This document shows, one piece after another, positions 61,811-64,000 of a stretch of 64,000 nt of DNA. The translations under genes and the position numbers were made by a program. Source of the DNA: an uncultured Bacteroidota bacterium. Lineage in GTDB: Bacteria; Bacteroidota; Bacteroidia; Chitinophagales; Chitinophagaceae. The stretch covers positions 1 to 64,000 of the forward strand of contig CAJADG010000039.1 in NCBI GenBank assembly GCA_903938445.1. The letters run 5' to 3'. The notes under the pieces are model-generated. The model did not search any database, was not told where the DNA came from, and saw nothing but the letters and a program-made list of their open reading frames with translations. Position 1 is the stretch's first letter, and each line of letters opens with the position of its first letter.

Positions 61811-63181
61811 ATGAGCAAAGCCAAATCAGCCTTCTTTTGTAACAATTGCGGATACGAATCTGCAAAGTGGGCAGGAAAATGTCCGGCTTGTAATGAGTGG
61901 AATACTTTTACTGAAGAATTAGTAGAAAAAGGCGAGAAAAAAGAATCTGGCTGGGAAGAATATACTACACAACAAAAAGGTACACAGGTAATTGCTATCA
62001 ATGAAGTCAATAGCCAGTCTGAAAAAAGAATCAGCAGCGCTGATGCCGAATTAAATAGAGTATTAGGAGGCGGTATTGTTTTAGGATCTATCGTACTAGT
62101 TGCAGGCGAACCCGGCATTGGTAAAAGTACTTTGTTTTTGCAACAGGGTTTGATGATGAAAGATCAAACGGTACTTTATATAAGTGGCGAAGAAAGTATC
62201 CAGCAAATTAAAATGCGTGCAGATCGCTTGAATTTGCAAAACGAAAATTTTTATCTTTTAACAGAAACGCGCACTAGTGATATTTTTAAGGCAATTAAGA
62301 AATTAAAGCCCACAGTAGTGATAGTGGACTCCATTCAAACATTGGAGTCTAATTTAATTGAAGCTGCGGCAGGTAGTGTTTCTCAAATAAAACAAACTGC
62401 AGCTGAATTTCAAAGATTTGCCAAAGAAACCGGAACGCCTGTATTCTTAATTGGACATATTACCAAGGAAGGTACCATTGCAGGTCCAAAAATTTTGGAG
62501 CATATGGTAGATACCGTTTTGCAATTTGAAGGAGATCGTCACTATGCATATCGCATGTTGCGCACTTTAAAAAATCGCTTTGGTAGTACTAGTGAATTAG
62601 GTATTTACGAAATGACGGGCGAAGGCATGAAAGTAGTTACTAACCCTTCGGCATTTTTAATTGCACAACGCAATGAATCATTAAGTGGAAGTACCATTGC
62701 AGCATCCATGGAAGGTATGCGTCCATTACTCATTGAAGTGCAGGCCTTGGTAACACAGAGTGTTTATGGTACTCCTCAAAGAACCGTTACAGGATTTGAT
62801 TTAAGAAGACTACAACTATTATTGGCCGTGCTAGAAAAACGCGGAGGATTTGCATTTGGCATGAAGGATGTATTTGTAAATATTGCAGGTGGATTAAAAA
62901 TTGAAGACCCCTCACTTGACTTAGCCATTATATTATCACTTCTTTCTTCCTACGAGGACGTTCCATTACCACAAGGCATTTGCTTTGCAGGTGAAGTGGG
63001 ATTAAACGGAGAAATTAGAGCGGTGAATAGAATTCAACAACGAATTGCGGAAGCAGAAAAATTAGGTTTCGAGAAAATATATATTTCTGCATTCAATAGC
63101 AAAGGAATTGAACCAAAGAAACATAGTATTCAAATTATTCCTGTAGAAAGAGTAGACGAAGCTTATCGACTATTCTTTTAA
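61811..63181 (+). CDS. radA: DNA repair protein RadA
   Basis: 456-residue RecA-like ATPase that promotes branch migration in recombination and natural transformation. The zinc finger uses C10/C13/C24/C27 (CNNC and CPAC). The Walker A motif is GEPGIGKST at 99-107. The RadA-specific KNRFGST motif is at about 255 and the C-terminal Lon-protease-like domain is from about 285. It is followed after 3 nt by comF, so repair and competence functions are coupled. Confidence 0.97.
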   Translation: MSKAKSAFFCNNCGYESAKWAGKCPACNEWNTFTEELVEKGEKKESGWEEYTTQQKGTQVIAINEVNSQSEKRISSADAELNRVLGGGIVLGSIVLVAGEPGIGKSTLFLQQGLMMKDQTVLYISGEESIQQIKMRADRLNLQNENFYLLTETRTSDIFKAIKKLKPTVVIVDSIQTLESNLIEAAAGSVSQIKQTAAEFQRFAKETGTPVFLIGHITKEGTIAGPKILEHMVDTVLQFEGDRHYAYRMLRTLKNRFGSTSELGIYEMTGEGMKVVTNPSAFLIAQRNESLSGSTIAASMEGMRPLLIEVQALVTQSVYGTPQRTVTGFDLRRLQLLLAVLEKRGGFAFGMKDVFVNIAGGLKIEDPSLDLAIILSLLSSYEDVPLPQGICFAGEVGLNGEIRAVNRIQQRIAEAEKLGFEKIYISAFNSKGIEPKKHSIQIIPVERVDEAYRLFF

Positions 63182-63184
63182 ACC

Positions 63185-63916
63185 ATGCTAAATCATGGTC
63201 CTTTATCTAAACCATTCCTAAGTTTACAAAGTTATTTACAAGGATTTATTCACTTGATCTATCCGCACATATGTTTGCAATGTGCCAGTTCGGAATTACT
63301 AAATAGTCAAGTGATTTGTGATGAATGTGAATCGCAACTACCCTATACCCATTTTTCAAAAATGGTGATCAATCCTATAGAAAAAATATTTTGGGGACGT
63401 GCAAAAATTGAACAAGCCAACGCAATATTGTATTTTACAAAGGACAGTATTGTACAAAAAATTATTTTTGAACTAAAGTACAAGCAAAATAAAAAAGCAG
63501 GTTATTTATTGGGGCGACTCATTGCACAGGAGATCTTGTCAACGCATTCGGAAAATCCTGTCCTCTTCTTAATCCCCATACCAATAAGTAAAAAGAAGCT
63601 GCGAAAAAGAGGCTTTAACCAATGTCTAATAATTTGCAAAGGCATCATTGACTATGGAGTCAATGCTGTTATTTTTAATGGGTTGCATAAAATTAAAAAT
63701 ACGGTCACCCAGACTCATAAAGATCGATTGGAAAGAAGCTTGCAAAATAGTCCGGTTTTCATATTAAAAAACAGAATCCAATTACAGGATAAGCCAATAA
63801 TGATTGTGGACGATGTAATTACAACTGGCTCTACTTTGGAAGCAGCTTTTCATTGCTTAAAAGCCGCTAACCCATCCTCCATATCAATTTCGACTGCCGC
63901 TTATACATTCACTTAA
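63185..63916 (+). CDS. comF: ComF-family phosphoribosyltransferase-like protein
   Basis: 243-residue protein with an N-terminal zinc-finger-like set (C30/C33/C45/C48, CLQC and CDEC) and a C-terminal phosphoribosyltransferase fold with the PRPP motif IMIVDDVITTGST. RKRGFNQC is typical of ComF. ComF proteins help move incoming single-stranded DNA in natural transformation. It starts 3 nt after radA and forms an operon with it. Confidence 0.92.
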   Translation: MLNHGPLSKPFLSLQSYLQGFIHLIYPHICLQCASSELLNSQVICDECESQLPYTHFSKMVINPIEKIFWGRAKIEQANAILYFTKDSIVQKIIFELKYKQNKKAGYLLGRLIAQEILSTHSENPVLFLIPIPISKKKLRKRGFNQCLIICKGIIDYGVNAVIFNGLHKIKNTVTQTHKDRLERSLQNSPVFILKNRIQLQDKPIMIVDDVITTGSTLEAAFHCLKAANPSSISISTAAYTFT

Positions 63917-63963
63917 ACCTTTTTACTTAAATCTTGTTATATTTAACTATAAAATCTTTCATT

Positions 63964-64000
63964 ATGAAAATATTAGCTACACTTTTAATCTTAGCGGCAT
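63964..64000 (+). CDS. Start of an exported protein, cut by the window end
   Basis: ATG at 63964 begins MKILATLLILAA, the hydrophobic core of a signal peptide; only 12 full codons are present. No product can be named. Confidence 0.5.
   Translation, partial: MKILATLLILAA

Noticed and set aside
1-64000. Search for CRISPR arrays, insertion sequences, prophage genes, toxin-antitoxin pairs and biosynthetic clusters
   Set aside because: No repeat-spacer pattern, transposase, integrase, terminal inverted repeats, phage structural gene or secondary-metabolite enzyme was seen; the region reads as conserved chromosome.

Overview
This 64 kb window is a conserved, gene-dense stretch of chromosome from a low-GC member of the Bacteroidota. 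The nearest group is probably the Chitinophagaceae/Chitinophagales; that placement is inference. The evidence is the gliding-associated pair GldE/GldD, a TonB-ExbB-ExbD-ExbD operon with a Bacteroidota-type TonB, a DUF5916 outer-membrane protein, a secreted DUF4953-type metalloprotease, a short NuoG without the molybdopterin domain, a 31-residue AURKAIP1/COX24 ribosomal protein, almost no Shine-Dalgarno sequences, and repeated -7 boxes of the form TAnnTTTG, some with TTG about 17-21 bp upstream. I see no tRNA or rRNA gene, insertion sequence, prophage, integron, CRISPR array or defence island.

Layout. 0.3-2.0 kb: a LacI-type regulator with a beta-phosphoglucomutase-like gene. 2.0-3.4 kb: mnmE. 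3.4-6.5 kb: the exbB-exbD-exbD-tonB energy-transduction operon. 6.7-10.6 kb: a secreted metalloprotease and a convergent MacB/FtsX-type permease. 10.7-23.9 kb: a complete nuoA-N complex I operon on the minus strand. 24.0-27.1 kb: a TPR protein, a PstS-like lipoprotein and a small membrane protein. 27.2-32.1 kb: hisS, rlmN and two pseudouridine synthases. 32.1-37.0 kb, minus strand: an exported amidohydrolase, a 1-Cys peroxiredoxin, rimM, rpsP and ffh. 37.2-43.3 kb: a dense plus-strand run of a START-like protein, an LptF/G permease, a Tat-exported superoxide dismutase, a CDF transporter, an M20 peptidase, an S4 protein and trmD. 43.4-53.3 kb: a DUF5916 protein, adenine deaminase, upp, an EI24 membrane protein, an RsmI-like methylase, a minimal ComEC, purH and an EamA transporter. 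53.3-58.5 kb, minus strand: lutB, DUF3109, gldD, gldE and mutY. 58.7-64 kb: HU, a TPR protein, the COX24-like ribosomal protein, RNase E/G, radA, comF and the start of one more exported protein.

Functional themes are respiration (complex I), TonB energisation of the outer membrane, translation and RNA modification (mnmE, rlmN, rluB-like, rluA-like, rimM, trmD, rpsP, ffh, hisS, an RsmI-like methylase, RNase E/G), nucleotide salvage and synthesis (ade, upp, purH), and DNA uptake or repair (comEC, comF, radA, mutY, HU).

I found no obvious new multi-gene system. The observations most worth following up lie in regulation and protein architecture. The distance from the -7 box to the start codon falls into two groups. 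In one group (mnmE, rlmN, rimM, trmD, purH, radA) the box ends 3-4 nt before the start codon, which predicts leaderless mRNAs. In the other the gap is 16-19 nt. Other leads are a ComEC reduced to its channel core, an altered cysteine set at the N7 position of NuoG, an in-frame run of ten lysine codons directly after the rlmN stop, phased A-tracts and palindromes between mutY and the HU gene, and a perfect palindrome in the peroxiredoxin promoter.
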